Assembly: GCA_903898675.1 (NCBI GenBank)
Contig: CAIUGM010000005.1
Span: 1 to 64,000 of the forward strand
DNA length: 64,000 nucleotides
Direction of reading: 5' to 3'
Source: an uncultured Verrucomicrobiota bacterium
GTDB taxonomy: Bacteria > Verrucomicrobiota > Verrucomicrobiia > Opitutales > Opitutaceae
Below, piece after piece: positions 16,299-23,760 of this stretch; positions within the stretch are counted from its first letter, which is position 1, and each line of letters opens with the position of its first letter. Both the position numbers and the translations under genes were made by a program. The notes beneath the pieces were generated by a model. The model was not told the origin of the DNA and ran no database searches. It worked only from the letters and a program-made list of their open reading frames with translations.

Positions 16299-16745
16299 TC
16301 AGGCCACGCCGCCGTAGCTGACGTAGTCGTCGAAATCGAGCAGGTCGGCGAACGACCGGATGTCATCCCGGGCCGATTTGTTGCCCTTGATCACGCTGGC
16401 CATCCACTCGTGGCCCTCGGCGCCACCTGGTCCGCGCACTTCCAGCCAGGCGGACCACGCCGCGACCTCGAAGGGCTGGCGCTTGGCCACGGCGTTGACC
16501 CATTCGAGGATCTGGACGTCGGTCTTACCGCTTTTGATCTCGGCGAGCAGGGCGTCCGGGCCAATCCCCGTGAAGGCGAAGAACTGCTGGTCGAGCGGGC
16601 AATTGTAGTGGTAGTCGCCGGCCTTGCCGGCGAGCGAGGCCCGGGCCTTGTCGAGCAGGCGGGCCAGATGGGCGTAGCCGCCGAGGCGGACACGCAAGCT
16701 GCGCGGTGGGTGAATGGTGAGGTCAGGCTGGCTGTAGTTGATCAT
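16299..16745 (-). CDS. DUF5069 family protein
   Basis: A 148-residue cytoplasmic protein with the DUF5069 pattern: PPRSLRVRLGGYAHLARLLDKARASLAG near residues 13-40, then YHYNCPLDQQFFAFTGI and a C-terminal FADLLDFDDYVSYGG. This family is common in Verrucomicrobia, Planctomycetes and Acidobacteria and has no established function. It shares an operon with the small protein just upstream (12 bases between them) and ends in a strong terminator. The ATG at 16745 is unambiguous. Confidence 0.85.
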   Translation of the reverse strand: MINYSQPDLTIHPPRSLRVRLGGYAHLARLLDKARASLAGKAGDYHYNCPLDQQFFAFTGIGPDALLAEIKSGKTDVQILEWVNAVAKRQPFEVAAWSAWLEVRGPGGAEGHEWMASVIKGNKSARDDIRSFADLLDFDDYVSYGGVA

Positions 16746-16757
16746 TGGGTTGTTGGT

Positions 16758-17006
16758 TTAGGGAGAGGGAATCCGCGGACCGCTGTGGCAGGCGCAGCCC
16801 GGGCTGCAGGCCGCGGCCGGCGCGGCCACGGTGGACCGGGCCGCCACGCCCATGAGGCCGTAGCCGCCCGTCACGACGCGCCGGACGGCTTCGCCGGTTG
16901 CGGGATGCTGCTGGAGGGGGGCGTCCCTCATGCTCTGCACCACCTCGAAGCGCCGCGGGGTTTCGCCGGGTTCGCGCGGGATGGTTTCGTAAACGTAGGT
17001 CGCCAT
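16758..17006 (-). CDS. FmdB-like small protein that has lost the zinc-ribbon cysteines
   Basis: An 82-residue protein. Its layout follows FmdB-type zinc ribbons (MPTYEYxCxxCGxxFE...P.C...VRRxxxGG): here MATYVYETIPREPGETPRRF, EVVQSMRDAPLQQHPATG, then VRRVVTGGYGLMG. The four cysteines of the ribbon are replaced by other residues, yet a Cys-rich tail CSPGCACHSG is present at the C-terminus. FmdB was named as a putative regulator; function is not settled. ATG at 17006, first gene of a two-gene operon with DUF5069. Confidence 0.7.
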   Translation of the reverse strand: MATYVYETIPREPGETPRRFEVVQSMRDAPLQQHPATGEAVRRVVTGGYGLMGVAARSTVAAPAAACSPGCACHSGPRIPSP

Positions 17007-17106
17007 GGGGTGGTGAAGGGAGAGGGAAGGGGAAAACCCCGGAATATCAAGCGCCGCGCTCGTTGCGATTGATCCCTTGCACTCTCACCGTCACTCTCCC
17101 CTCCCG

Positions 17107-17469
17107 ATGAAAGCCAACGCCGCGCTCGAGCGCTATTATGTGCTGCCCTGCTGCCTGCTCCTCCTGAATCTCTGCAACGAGATCGTCGCCTACAAGGCGC
17201 GGTTGATCAGCGACGGGCTGCTGCGAACGCTGTTCATCATGGGCATGGTGCTCTTTGGCTCATCGCTGGTGGCCTTTGCGATCGCTCCGGGGATCATCTG
17301 GGTCGTGCATTCGCTACGCAAGACGAGCCGTTCAACCGTCGGCGGCGCGGGTGACGCGATCTTCCTGATCGGACTCGGCGCGCTGGTCTTTTGGCTTTAC
17401 TACCGCAACTACCTGCTCGGCACCGCCTCGATCCTTCCGGGTATGTGGCGGAATGATCTGCTGCATTGA
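17107..17469 (+). CDS. Small membrane protein
   Basis: A 120-residue protein with three predicted membrane helices: VLPCCLLLLNLCNEIVAY (about 12-29), LFIMGMVLFGSSLVAFAIAP (about 41-60) and IFLIGLGALVFWLYY (about 85-100). No catalytic motif is visible and I do not recognise the family. The ATG at 17107 is preferred to a TTG ten codons upstream. It is single, followed by a REP-like element and then a convergent tRNA-modification gene. Confidence 0.6.
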   Translation: MKANAALERYYVLPCCLLLLNLCNEIVAYKARLISDGLLRTLFIMGMVLFGSSLVAFAIAPGIIWVVHSLRKTSRSTVGGAGDAIFLIGLGALVFWLYYRNYLLGTASILPGMWRNDLLH

Positions 17470-17508
17470 GCGGCCTGGCCGCGGTAAGACGCTAAATAGT
17501 TGAGTGCA

Positions 17509-17577
17509 GAGGCGCAGACTTGCCGCGCCCGAGAAGGTGATGCCGTGTGCTCAGGGCGTAGCAAGTCGCGCCGCTAC
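17509..17577. repeat. REP-like dyad, family R2 (copy 1)
   Basis: Arms GGCGCAGACTTGCCGCGCCC (17511-17530) and GGGCGTAGCAAGTCGCGCCG (17554-17573) are imperfect inverted copies around 23 bases. The same arm, GGGGCGCAGACTTGCTGCGC, recurs at 21775-21794 inside batD. It lies between convergent genes. Confidence 0.75.
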
Positions 17578-17610
17578 GGGGAAATCCATGCCTGCATTTT
17601 CCGCGAAGCA

Positions 17611-18468
17611 TTACCTTCCAAGCCAAGTGTCCGGGGTGCTCCATCCGGCGATCATTTCCGTAGGCGTTTTGCCCTGCGCGCGGATGGTTCTTAGTGCGAG
17701 GGCGTCCTGCCGTTTTGCCAGCCGCACTCCCTGGTCGTCAGTCACGAGCGGGCAGTGATAAAAGGCCGGCGCATCCAGTCCGAGCGCACGATACAGCAAC
17801 AGCTGGCGGAAGGTGGACTGGATCAGGTCGGCGCCGCGCACCACTTCCGTGATGCGCATGGCCGCATCGTCGACCACGCAGGCGAGTTGGTAGCTCGGCA
17901 TGTCATCCTTTCGCCACACGAGGAAGTCACCGAAATCCCGTCCTGCCACCGCCTGCTGCCGGCCAAAGTGGCCGTCGGTGAAGCTGAGGGACTCGCCGTC
18001 CGGCACCCGCAGGCGCCAGTTGATCCCGATCGGATCGGTCAGCGGCGGGAGCGGGGTGTCCGGGGCCGGACGGAATTGCGCGGGATAGATCGGCTCGTCC
18101 GCCTCCTCGGCTTCATGCGGGGCGCCGGCGGCGGAAAGCACATCGCGGCGCGACCGGGCGCAGGGAAAGATCAGCCCGGCCGCATGCAGGCGGGCCAGGG
18201 CGGCCCGGTACAGCGGGATGCGCGCGCTCTGCGAAACCATCGGTTCCTCCCAGGTCAGGCCGAGCCAGTGGAGGTCCTCCTGCATGGCGGTCACGAATTC
18301 CGGCCGGCAACGCGCCTGGTCGAGATCGTCGTTGCGCAGCGCCAGCCGGCCATGTGCGGCGCGCGCCCGTTCCGTGGCGATCCAGAAGGTCCGGGCATGC
18401 CCCGCGTGGAGCAGGCCCGTGGGCGAAGGCGCGAGGCGGCCGCGATAGACTGGGGCAGGGTTAAGCAC
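17611..18468 (-). CDS. gluQ: Glutamyl-Q tRNA(Asp) synthetase
   Basis: A 285-residue GluRS paralogue lacking the anticodon-binding domain, which is the definition of GluQ (YadB). The catalytic core is complete: GRLAPSPTGLLHAGHARTFW has the HIGH-type motif (HAGH), LRNDDLDQARC replaces the usual RIEDID, and GVRLAKRQDALALR is the KMSKS-type loop. It attaches glutamate to queuosine in the anticodon of tRNA-Asp. The zinc site is reduced (FPCARSRRD only). Start ATG at 18468. The gene is separate from dksA, with which it is linked in Proteobacteria. Confidence 0.92.
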   Translation of the reverse strand: MLNPAPVYRGRLAPSPTGLLHAGHARTFWIATERARAAHGRLALRNDDLDQARCRPEFVTAMQEDLHWLGLTWEEPMVSQSARIPLYRAALARLHAAGLIFPCARSRRDVLSAAGAPHEAEEADEPIYPAQFRPAPDTPLPPLTDPIGINWRLRVPDGESLSFTDGHFGRQQAVAGRDFGDFLVWRKDDMPSYQLACVVDDAAMRITEVVRGADLIQSTFRQLLLYRALGLDAPAFYHCPLVTDDQGVRLAKRQDALALRTIRAQGKTPTEMIAGWSTPDTWLGR

Positions 18469-18562
18469 TGAGGCATACTAAAGGAGACTGATGACCGACA
18501 GACAATCCAGTCCTTAACTACCGGGTGGTTTCAGGGGCGGCGGCCGGGCTTTTCAAATTTCA

Positions 18563-18598
18563 GTTTATTAGTGTCGGTTAGTGTGAATTAGTGGGGCC
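18563..18598. repeat. Intergenic repeat, family C (single arm)
   Basis: CAGTTTATTAGTGTCGGTTA followed by GTGTGAATTAGTGGGG: the TTAGTGTCNATTAGTGG unit that occurs as inverted pairs at 28182-28312 and 63601-63768. Here only one arm is clear. It ends 6 bases before the next start codon, so it overlaps the ribosome-binding region. Confidence 0.7.
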
Positions 18599-18604
18599 AG
18601 AAAA

Positions 18605-19183
18605 ATGAAGTCCCTCTGCGTTTACTGTTCCTCCAGCGACCGGCTTGATCCGAAGTACTACGCGGCGGCGGACGAGGTCGGGCGGGAGATGGCGCGCCGG
18701 CAGTGGACGCTGGTCTACGGCGGCGGCAAGACCGGCCTGATGGGCGCGGTCGCGCGCGGGGTCAAGGCGGGCGGCGGCCGGGTGGTCGGGGTCATCCCGG
18801 AATTCATGAAGGTCCGGGAACTGGAGTTCACCGAGGCCGACGAACTCATTTCCGTGCTGACGATGCGCGAGCGGAAGATGCTGATGGAGACGCGCGCGGA
18901 CGCCTTTCTCGCGCTGCCCGGCGGCTGGGGCACGCTGGAGGAATTGCTCGAGATCCTGACGCTAGCCCACCTCGAGGTGTTGCAGAAGCCGGTGGTGATC
19001 CTGAACCAGGACGGCTACTACGACGACCTGCTGCGCCTCTGCGACCGGATCGTGGCGGAAAAATTCATGCACGCGACGATCCACGGCAAGTACGCGGTCG
19101 CGCGCACCGTCGGCGAGATTTTCCCTTTGCTCGAGAAGTGGAGCCACCAGCCGGGCGACGCGAAGTGGTTCAACACAAGGTAG
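18605..19183 (+). CDS. LOG family protein (TIGR00730 Rossmann fold)
   Basis: A 192-residue protein of the lysine-decarboxylase-like/LOG family. The motif LPGGWGTLEELLEILT (about residues 104-119) is the family's PGGxGTxxE nucleotide-binding and catalytic loop, and VYGGGKTGLMG (about 39-49) is the N-terminal phosphate loop. Members cleave cytokinin riboside 5'-monophosphate or similar nucleotides to the base and ribose 5-phosphate. In bacteria the natural substrate is often an AMP-like nucleotide. The start ATG follows a family C repeat arm. A REP-like palindrome follows the stop. Confidence 0.88.
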   Translation: MKSLCVYCSSSDRLDPKYYAAADEVGREMARRQWTLVYGGGKTGLMGAVARGVKAGGGRVVGVIPEFMKVRELEFTEADELISVLTMRERKMLMETRADAFLALPGGWGTLEELLEILTLAHLEVLQKPVVILNQDGYYDDLLRLCDRIVAEKFMHATIHGKYAVARTVGEIFPLLEKWSHQPGDAKWFNTR

Positions 19184-19198
19184 GGGAAAGATCTGTCA

Positions 19199-19226
19199 TG
19201 TGGGAGCGAGCAAGCTCGCTCCCACA
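19199..19226. repeat. Perfect REP-like palindrome after the LOG gene
   Basis: TGTGGGAGCGAGC followed by AA and GCTCGCTCCCACA: a 28-base perfect palindrome of the GTGGGAGCGAGC type well known as REP sequences in Pseudomonas. It stands between convergent genes (16 bases after LOG, 12 bases from the batDE stop) and can end transcription from both, though no U-run is present. Confidence 0.8.
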
Positions 19227-19237
19227 GTTAAGTCATT

Positions 19238-21970
19238 TCACCGGTACAGCCGGATCAAATCCTCCGAGCGCACCCAGCCGGACTGGCCGCCGGCAAAGCT
19301 GAGCTTGGTCCAATTGAGAAAGGTTTTGTCCACGACGGCGATGGAGCCGGCGGAAAGCGGGGACGTTTTCTGTGCCGTGTCCGCCTCGGTGGGAATGCTG
19401 CGCAGCACGGAGGCCTTCCAGACCAGCGCGGCCTCGGGATTCGCCAGCGGGCCGTAGGTGTGCAGGCTGAGCGTGGCGGCGGCCGCGAGGAGGACGGCCA
19501 GCAGGCTAGTGGTCAGCGCCGCCGGCTTGGCCCAGCCGCCGATCCGCCGGTAACCTTGCAGGAGCAGCACGATGAGCGCGGCGGCCAGCAGCAGTGCCGC
19601 GAGGATGAGGGCCAATTGCCATTCGCCGGGCGTCGCCTGGCGCGCGAGCTGGGAGCGACCTTCGCCCCGGGACAGTTCAACCAGTTCGGGTGGCGCCATG
19701 CCGGAACGCTGCAGCCCGAGGGCGAGATCCCAGCGGGTGGTGTCGGAACGTGCATTGAGCAGGAAGGCTCCGGTCCAGTAGGCCGTGGCCTCGGGCCAGC
19801 GGTCCTGCTGGGCCAGGGCCAGCCCGAGATTGTGTCGGGCCGTCCAGTCGGACGGGGTGGTGGTGACCGTCTGCTGCCAGGCGGTGGCCGCGGTGGAGAA
19901 GTTTCCGCCCTTGTAGGCGTCGCCTCCGGCATCGGCCATCGCGATCGTCGGCCCAAATAGCAGCGCCAGTGCAAAAAGGAAGGGCAGCAGGTTGCCGGCC
20001 TTGAAGAGTGAGAGTAGCGGCCAGCCGGGTACGTTCACGGCTTCCAGTGCACTCTCGGCGCGCGGCAGCCAATCCTTGGGCAGCGTTTGCTCGCGGCTGT
20101 GGAGCGCGCGATCGGCTTCGCTCCACAGCCTGGCCCAGTTTTCCGCGGCGTCCTTGTCCTGGCTGGTCACGGCCAGCTGGACCAGCGGAGCCCCCGGGGC
20201 TGCGTGCGGGATCTGCCAGAGCGCGGCGGCGTCCTGCTGCCACACTCTCAGCTGAGGGTTGAGCGCTGAGGGTTGAGCGCTGGCGGAACGGAGCGCCGCG
20301 AGGGCGGCGGCGAGCCGGGCCTTGGCCTCGCGGCGCAGGCGCTGCGGATCAGTCCGGCGCGAGAGCAGGCCGGCGAGCACGAGCCACGCGAGCAACACCA
20401 GCAGGATGGCGGGAGCCGCCACGACGAACCAGAAGCCGTCGGGCCTGAACGGCACAAAGCCCCGGCCGGTCGAGGCCAGGGGATCGCGCGGCAGATTTTC
20501 CGGTGCGACCGGCGGGACGGCACTCGGGAGAACGGGAGCCGCCGGGACATTGCTTCCGCCCGGAACATTCAGGGAGAACTGCACGGGCGCGCTGGAGCCG
20601 GCCGACGGTTGCACGGGCGGGGCGCCCGCCGTGACGGTCAGGGTGACGGGATCGCTCGCCACGGTCCGGTACGTGCCGGTCTTGGTGTCAAAGTAGGTGA
20701 AGTGCACCGGCGTCAGCTGATAGGTGCCGGGCCGGGAGGGGACGAGGACCACGTCCTCGCTGAGGGTGCCTTCAAAGAGCGACCCATCCTTCATCGTGCG
20801 CTTCGACTTCGGCTGCACGATCTGGAAGTCGTTGGAAACCTCGCGCTGGGGCAGGCCCGCCACATCGGGCCAGTTGCCCGTGCCGCTCAGCTCCAGGGTC
20901 CAGGTGATGGGCTCGCCCACGGCCGCGGCGGTGGGAATGACTTTAGAAGTGAAGGAGAATTCACCGACCGCACCCGAAAACCCCTGCGGCGCCTGGGGCA
21001 GCGGCTTGATCGTCAGTTGCAGGGGATTCGTCTCCAGCTGCCGTTGTTCGACCGTCGGTTGGGAGAAGAGACCGAATCCTGTCGTGCCGACCATGAGGTT
21101 CACCATCTGCGTGGCGGGCTTGACGGTGTAGGTGCCGGGTTGCTTGGCGTAGGCACGGGTGTCCTGGGTCGAAACCACGCGGCGCTCACCGCGGATCAGG
21201 GTCTCGCTCGGGTCGGGCTTGGTCCAGTCTTCCGCGACGAGGGGCGTGGACTGCCAGTCAAGGTTGGTGGCCAGGGAATGGAAGTAACGGCGGACCACGT
21301 TCAGGTTGTAAGTGACCGGGATGATCTCGCCGGCCCAGAACGAGTCCTTCGGTGCGGACAACTTGGCGGAGGCGATGTCGTCGACGGTGACGCCGGAATT
21401 GCCAACCGTGGCGTCGCCCACCTTGTAGTTGGCGGCCGCGACCCGGATCATGCCCTTGTCGGTTTTGATTTCGAAGGAAGGGATGGTCAGGTCCGTGCGC
21501 TTCGTGGGCCGCGCCGGGAAGACGAGCGAATAGGTCCGGGACACGGAAAAGTTGATGATGCTCGTCTGGCTGCTCTGCGAGGGCCGGCCGAAGACGAGTC
21601 CGTCCACCGGCGGGATCGCCGGCGCGCCCTCGGGTTCGCAATTGTCGAAGATCAGCGAGATATCCGACACTTGGTTGAAGCCCAGCTGGCCGCCCGGCGG
21701 ATCCCAGCGCACGGATTGGGCGAAGGCGGCCCAAGGAAAAAGGAAGGCCAGCAGGAGCAGCCCACGGTTGCGTAGGGGCGCAGACTTGCTGCGCCCTGTG
21801 TGCGTGGTACCGCGATCGAGGGCGCAGCCCTTCGACAAGCTCTGGGCCCTGAGTCCGCCGAACGGGCAAGTCTGCGCCCCTGCCGGCTGCGGGAGATGGA
21901 CCAGCCCGGGCAGCACCCGCAAACGGGGAGCGGCGTGGGAAAGAAATGAATTAAACGGGATGCGACGCAT
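19238..21970 (-). CDS. batD: BatD-BatE fusion protein of the aerotolerance operon
   Basis: A 910-residue membrane protein. Residues about 86-500 are the BatD region: extracytoplasmic beta-sandwich repeats (DISLIFDNCEPEGAPAIPPV; PKDSFWAGEIIPVTYNLNVV; AVGEPITWTLELSGTGNWPD), then a membrane helix at about 511-535. From about 655 a BatE-like part begins with what looks like a retained signal peptide (LLPFLFALALLFGPTIAMA), a TPR unit (DWTARHNLGLALAQQDRWPE), two more helices and a C-terminal SH3-like domain. The ATG at 21970 starts 5 bases after the batBC stop. The real signal peptide (LLLLAFLFPWAAFAQ, about 71-85) is displaced by some 36 repeat-encoded residues. A second in-frame repeat is near residues 564-574. 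Confidence 0.85.
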   Translation of the reverse strand: MRRIPFNSFLSHAAPRLRVLPGLVHLPQPAGAQTCPFGGLRAQSLSKGCALDRGTTHTGRSKSAPLRNRGLLLLAFLFPWAAFAQSVRWDPPGGQLGFNQVSDISLIFDNCEPEGAPAIPPVDGLVFGRPSQSSQTSIINFSVSRTYSLVFPARPTKRTDLTIPSFEIKTDKGMIRVAAANYKVGDATVGNSGVTVDDIASAKLSAPKDSFWAGEIIPVTYNLNVVRRYFHSLATNLDWQSTPLVAEDWTKPDPSETLIRGERRVVSTQDTRAYAKQPGTYTVKPATQMVNLMVGTTGFGLFSQPTVEQRQLETNPLQLTIKPLPQAPQGFSGAVGEFSFTSKVIPTAAAVGEPITWTLELSGTGNWPDVAGLPQREVSNDFQIVQPKSKRTMKDGSLFEGTLSEDVVLVPSRPGTYQLTPVHFTYFDTKTGTYRTVASDPVTLTVTAGAPPVQPSAGSSAPVQFSLNVPGGSNVPAAPVLPSAVPPVAPENLPRDPLASTGRGFVPFRPDGFWFVVAAPAILLVLLAWLVLAGLLSRRTDPQRLRREAKARLAAALAALRSASAQPSALNPQLRVWQQDAAALWQIPHAAPGAPLVQLAVTSQDKDAAENWARLWSEADRALHSREQTLPKDWLPRAESALEAVNVPGWPLLSLFKAGNLLPFLFALALLFGPTIAMADAGGDAYKGGNFSTAATAWQQTVTTTPSDWTARHNLGLALAQQDRWPEATAYWTGAFLLNARSDTTRWDLALGLQRSGMAPPELVELSRGEGRSQLARQATPGEWQLALILAALLLAAALIVLLLQGYRRIGGWAKPAALTTSLLAVLLAAAATLSLHTYGPLANPEAALVWKASVLRSIPTEADTAQKTSPLSAGSIAVVDKTFLNWTKLSFAGGQSGWVRSEDLIRLYR
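20251..20278. repeat. Two tandem 14-base units inside batD
   Basis: GCTGAGGGTTGAGC occurs twice without a gap. On the coding strand it reads GCTCAACCCTCAGC and gives Ala-Gln-Pro-Ser-Ala-Leu-Asn-Pro-Gln. This unit is a familiar dispersed repeat (LNPQ/QPS peptides), here placed in the cytoplasmic linker after the BatD membrane helix. Two units of 14 bases keep the frame only with the neighbouring bases. Confidence 0.75.
21772..21883. repeat. Nested REP-like elements in the 5' end of batD
   Basis: Outer arms GTAGGGGCGCAGACTTGCTG (from 21772) and GGGCAAGTCTGCGCCCCTGC (21864-21883) are inverted copies of family R2. Inside lies a different repeat containing CCCTTCGACAAGCTC and CCGAACGGG (21829-21867). 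Together they encode about 36 residues, including the SLSKG peptide typical of that second repeat, in frame with batD. Confidence 0.8.
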
Positions 21971-21975
21971 GAGAG

Positions 21976-23760
21976 TTACCAATCCTTGCCCGTGGCTTTT
22001 GATTTTTGCGGCGGGCCTTGCATGATTTGCTGGAGCTTGGCGGGAGAATCCTGCTCGCGGACTTGCTCGAGCTTCTGGAGCGGCATGGCGAGTTCCGGGT
22101 CCTGGTTTTGTTCGTCAGGCTTTTTGTCGGGCTGGCCGCCGACTTTCTGGGTGCCGGGCTGGGGCGGCTGGGGCTTCGGCTCCGCCTTCTGGTCTTTCTT
22201 GTCCTTCATGTCGCCAAAGGCGTCCTGCTTTTGCTGCTGCTGTTGATCCTGTTGTTTCTGTTCGTCTTGTTTTTGCTGGTCGGACTTCTGCTGGTCCTGC
22301 TGCTTTTGATTCTGGTCCTGGTTTTGTTGCTGCTGGTTCTTCTTTTGATCCTGCGGCGGCGGTTCATCTTTCTTGAGCAGCTCCTCGAGGTCGCTGCGCA
22401 CCTTCGGCCAGTCGGTCGCCTTGGCATCCAGTTTTTCGCCCAGATCCACGGCCTGCAGGGCGTCGCGGATGACATTCTCCGGCGGACGCTGCTGGGCGGC
22501 CTTGACCCGCTGTCCATAGGTGACCGTCGTCTGCGCGAGCTCGGCGCAGTCCTTGGCGGACAGATCGTCCTTCTCCGCCAGCCGGGTCACCGTGGTGGCC
22601 AGCGGCTTGGCGAAGGCTTCGCTGCCTTCGGCCTCGGCGGCTGAGGCGTGAGGCGTGAGGTGCAAGGCGAGAAAGGCCACGCCAAGCACGGCAGCGGTCT
22701 GCACGATCGGATTTCCTCCGGCCTCCCGCCTCCGGCTTCCCGCCTTGCCGAGTGGCAAGGCCCGCTCGCGGGGCCGGACCGGGAACTCGGCCCAGAAGCT
22801 GATCAGGAGCAACAGCAGACCCGGCGCCAGAAACCATTGGTAGCGCTCCATCAGGCGAGCGGAATTCTTTTCGGAGAAATCGCCCTTGCGGCCGGCGTCC
22901 ACGGTTTTCCGCAGGAGGCCCGCCAGGTCCACCCACGTGCTCGCATCCGTGTAGGCCCCGCCCGTCACCTGGGCCAGTTCCTGCAGCGTCGAGCTGTTCA
23001 GCCGGGCCAGAACCACGGCGCCGCGCTCATCCTTGACGAAGCCGCCGCCGGCGTCGGGGATGAAAGCCCCCTGCGTGGTGCCGACCCCCAGTCCGATGAC
23101 CCGGATGCCCTTGGCCTTCAGTGGCTCGATCAGGGTCTTCCAGTCATCCTCGGTCGCCTCGCCGTCGCTCAGGATGATCAGGTAGCGGTCGGCGGTGGAG
23201 GTACCGAAGGCCTGGATCGAGGCTTCCAGCATCGCATGGTAATTCGTGCCGCCTTCCGGCAGGTAGTCCGGGTTCAGCGCCGGCAGGAACTCCCGCAGGA
23301 TCTCGTAGTCCGCGCTCAGCGGGCTTTGCAGGAAGGCGGTGCCGGCGAACAGCACAAGGCCGACCCGCTCGCCCTTGAGCCCGTCGAGCAGGGACTGGAT
23401 CAGGAGCTTGCTGCGGTCGAGCCGGGAAGGCTTCACGTCCTGCGCGAGCATGGACTTGGAAAGATCCACCGCGATGAGCACCTCGCGCGACTGGTCGAAG
23501 ACCTGCTCCTCGATGACGCCCCACTGCGGCCGGGCGAGGGCCACGATGCAAAGCGCCAGCCCGAACCACAGCCAGAGGCGCGGCCGGGTCTCGGCCGTCG
23601 TGTGGCGGGATCCGAGCGTGACATCGAACGCCCCGGCCCAGGCGCGGGCGATTTTCGGCCAGGTGACCGCCGCGCGGGCCGTATGCCGGGCCAGCTCCCA
23701 GGAGAAAAGGAGGACGAGCGGCACAAGCAGCCAGAGGAGATGCGGCGAGTGGAAACTCAT
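21976..23760 (-). CDS. batB: BatB-BatC fusion: VWA membrane protein with Gln/Lys-rich tail
   Basis: A 594-residue protein. The BatB part has N-terminal helices, a VWA domain (about residues 88-290) with a MIDAS motif DLSKSM (98-103), GGTNYHAMLEAS and the second metal loop SDGEATEDD, then a helix at about 308-325. After a repeat-encoded linker (about 333-349) comes a signal-like segment (VQTAAVLGVAFLALHL) and a BatC-like region, ending in an extreme Gln/Lys/Asp-rich stretch at about 463-520. The start at 23760 overlaps the batA stop as ATGA, so translation is coupled. The VWA domain likely assembles with BatA; the exact role of Bat proteins is unsettled. Confidence 0.85.
   Translation of the reverse strand: MSFHSPHLLWLLVPLVLLFSWELARHTARAAVTWPKIARAWAGAFDVTLGSRHTTAETRPRLWLWFGLALCIVALARPQWGVIEEQVFDQSREVLIAVDLSKSMLAQDVKPSRLDRSKLLIQSLLDGLKGERVGLVLFAGTAFLQSPLSADYEILREFLPALNPDYLPEGGTNYHAMLEASIQAFGTSTADRYLIILSDGEATEDDWKTLIEPLKAKGIRVIGLGVGTTQGAFIPDAGGGFVKDERGAVVLARLNSSTLQELAQVTGGAYTDASTWVDLAGLLRKTVDAGRKGDFSEKNSARLMERYQWFLAPGLLLLLISFWAEFPVRPRERALPLGKAGSRRREAGGNPIVQTAAVLGVAFLALHLTPHASAAEAEGSEAFAKPLATTVTRLAEKDDLSAKDCAELAQTTVTYGQRVKAAQQRPPENVIRDALQAVDLGEKLDAKATDWPKVRSDLEELLKKDEPPPQDQKKNQQQQNQDQNQKQQDQQKSDQQKQDEQKQQDQQQQQKQDAFGDMKDKKDQKAEPKPQPPQPGTQKVGGQPDKKPDEQNQDPELAMPLQKLEQVREQDSPAKLQQIMQGPPQKSKATGKDW
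22715..22763. repeat. Pyrimidine-rich repeat plus palindrome at the batB/batC junction
   Basis: CCTCCGGCCTCCCGCCTCCG, then GCTTCCCG, then the palindrome GCCTTGCCGAGTGGCAAGGC (22742-22761). The first part resembles the repeat in the MOSC gene (28871-28915). It encodes ALPLGKAGSRRREAGG between two former proteins. Confidence 0.75.

Noticed and set aside
20273-21775. 500-residue plus-strand frame opposite batDE
   Set aside because: Composition is that of an antisense shadow and batDE has real domains on the other strand.
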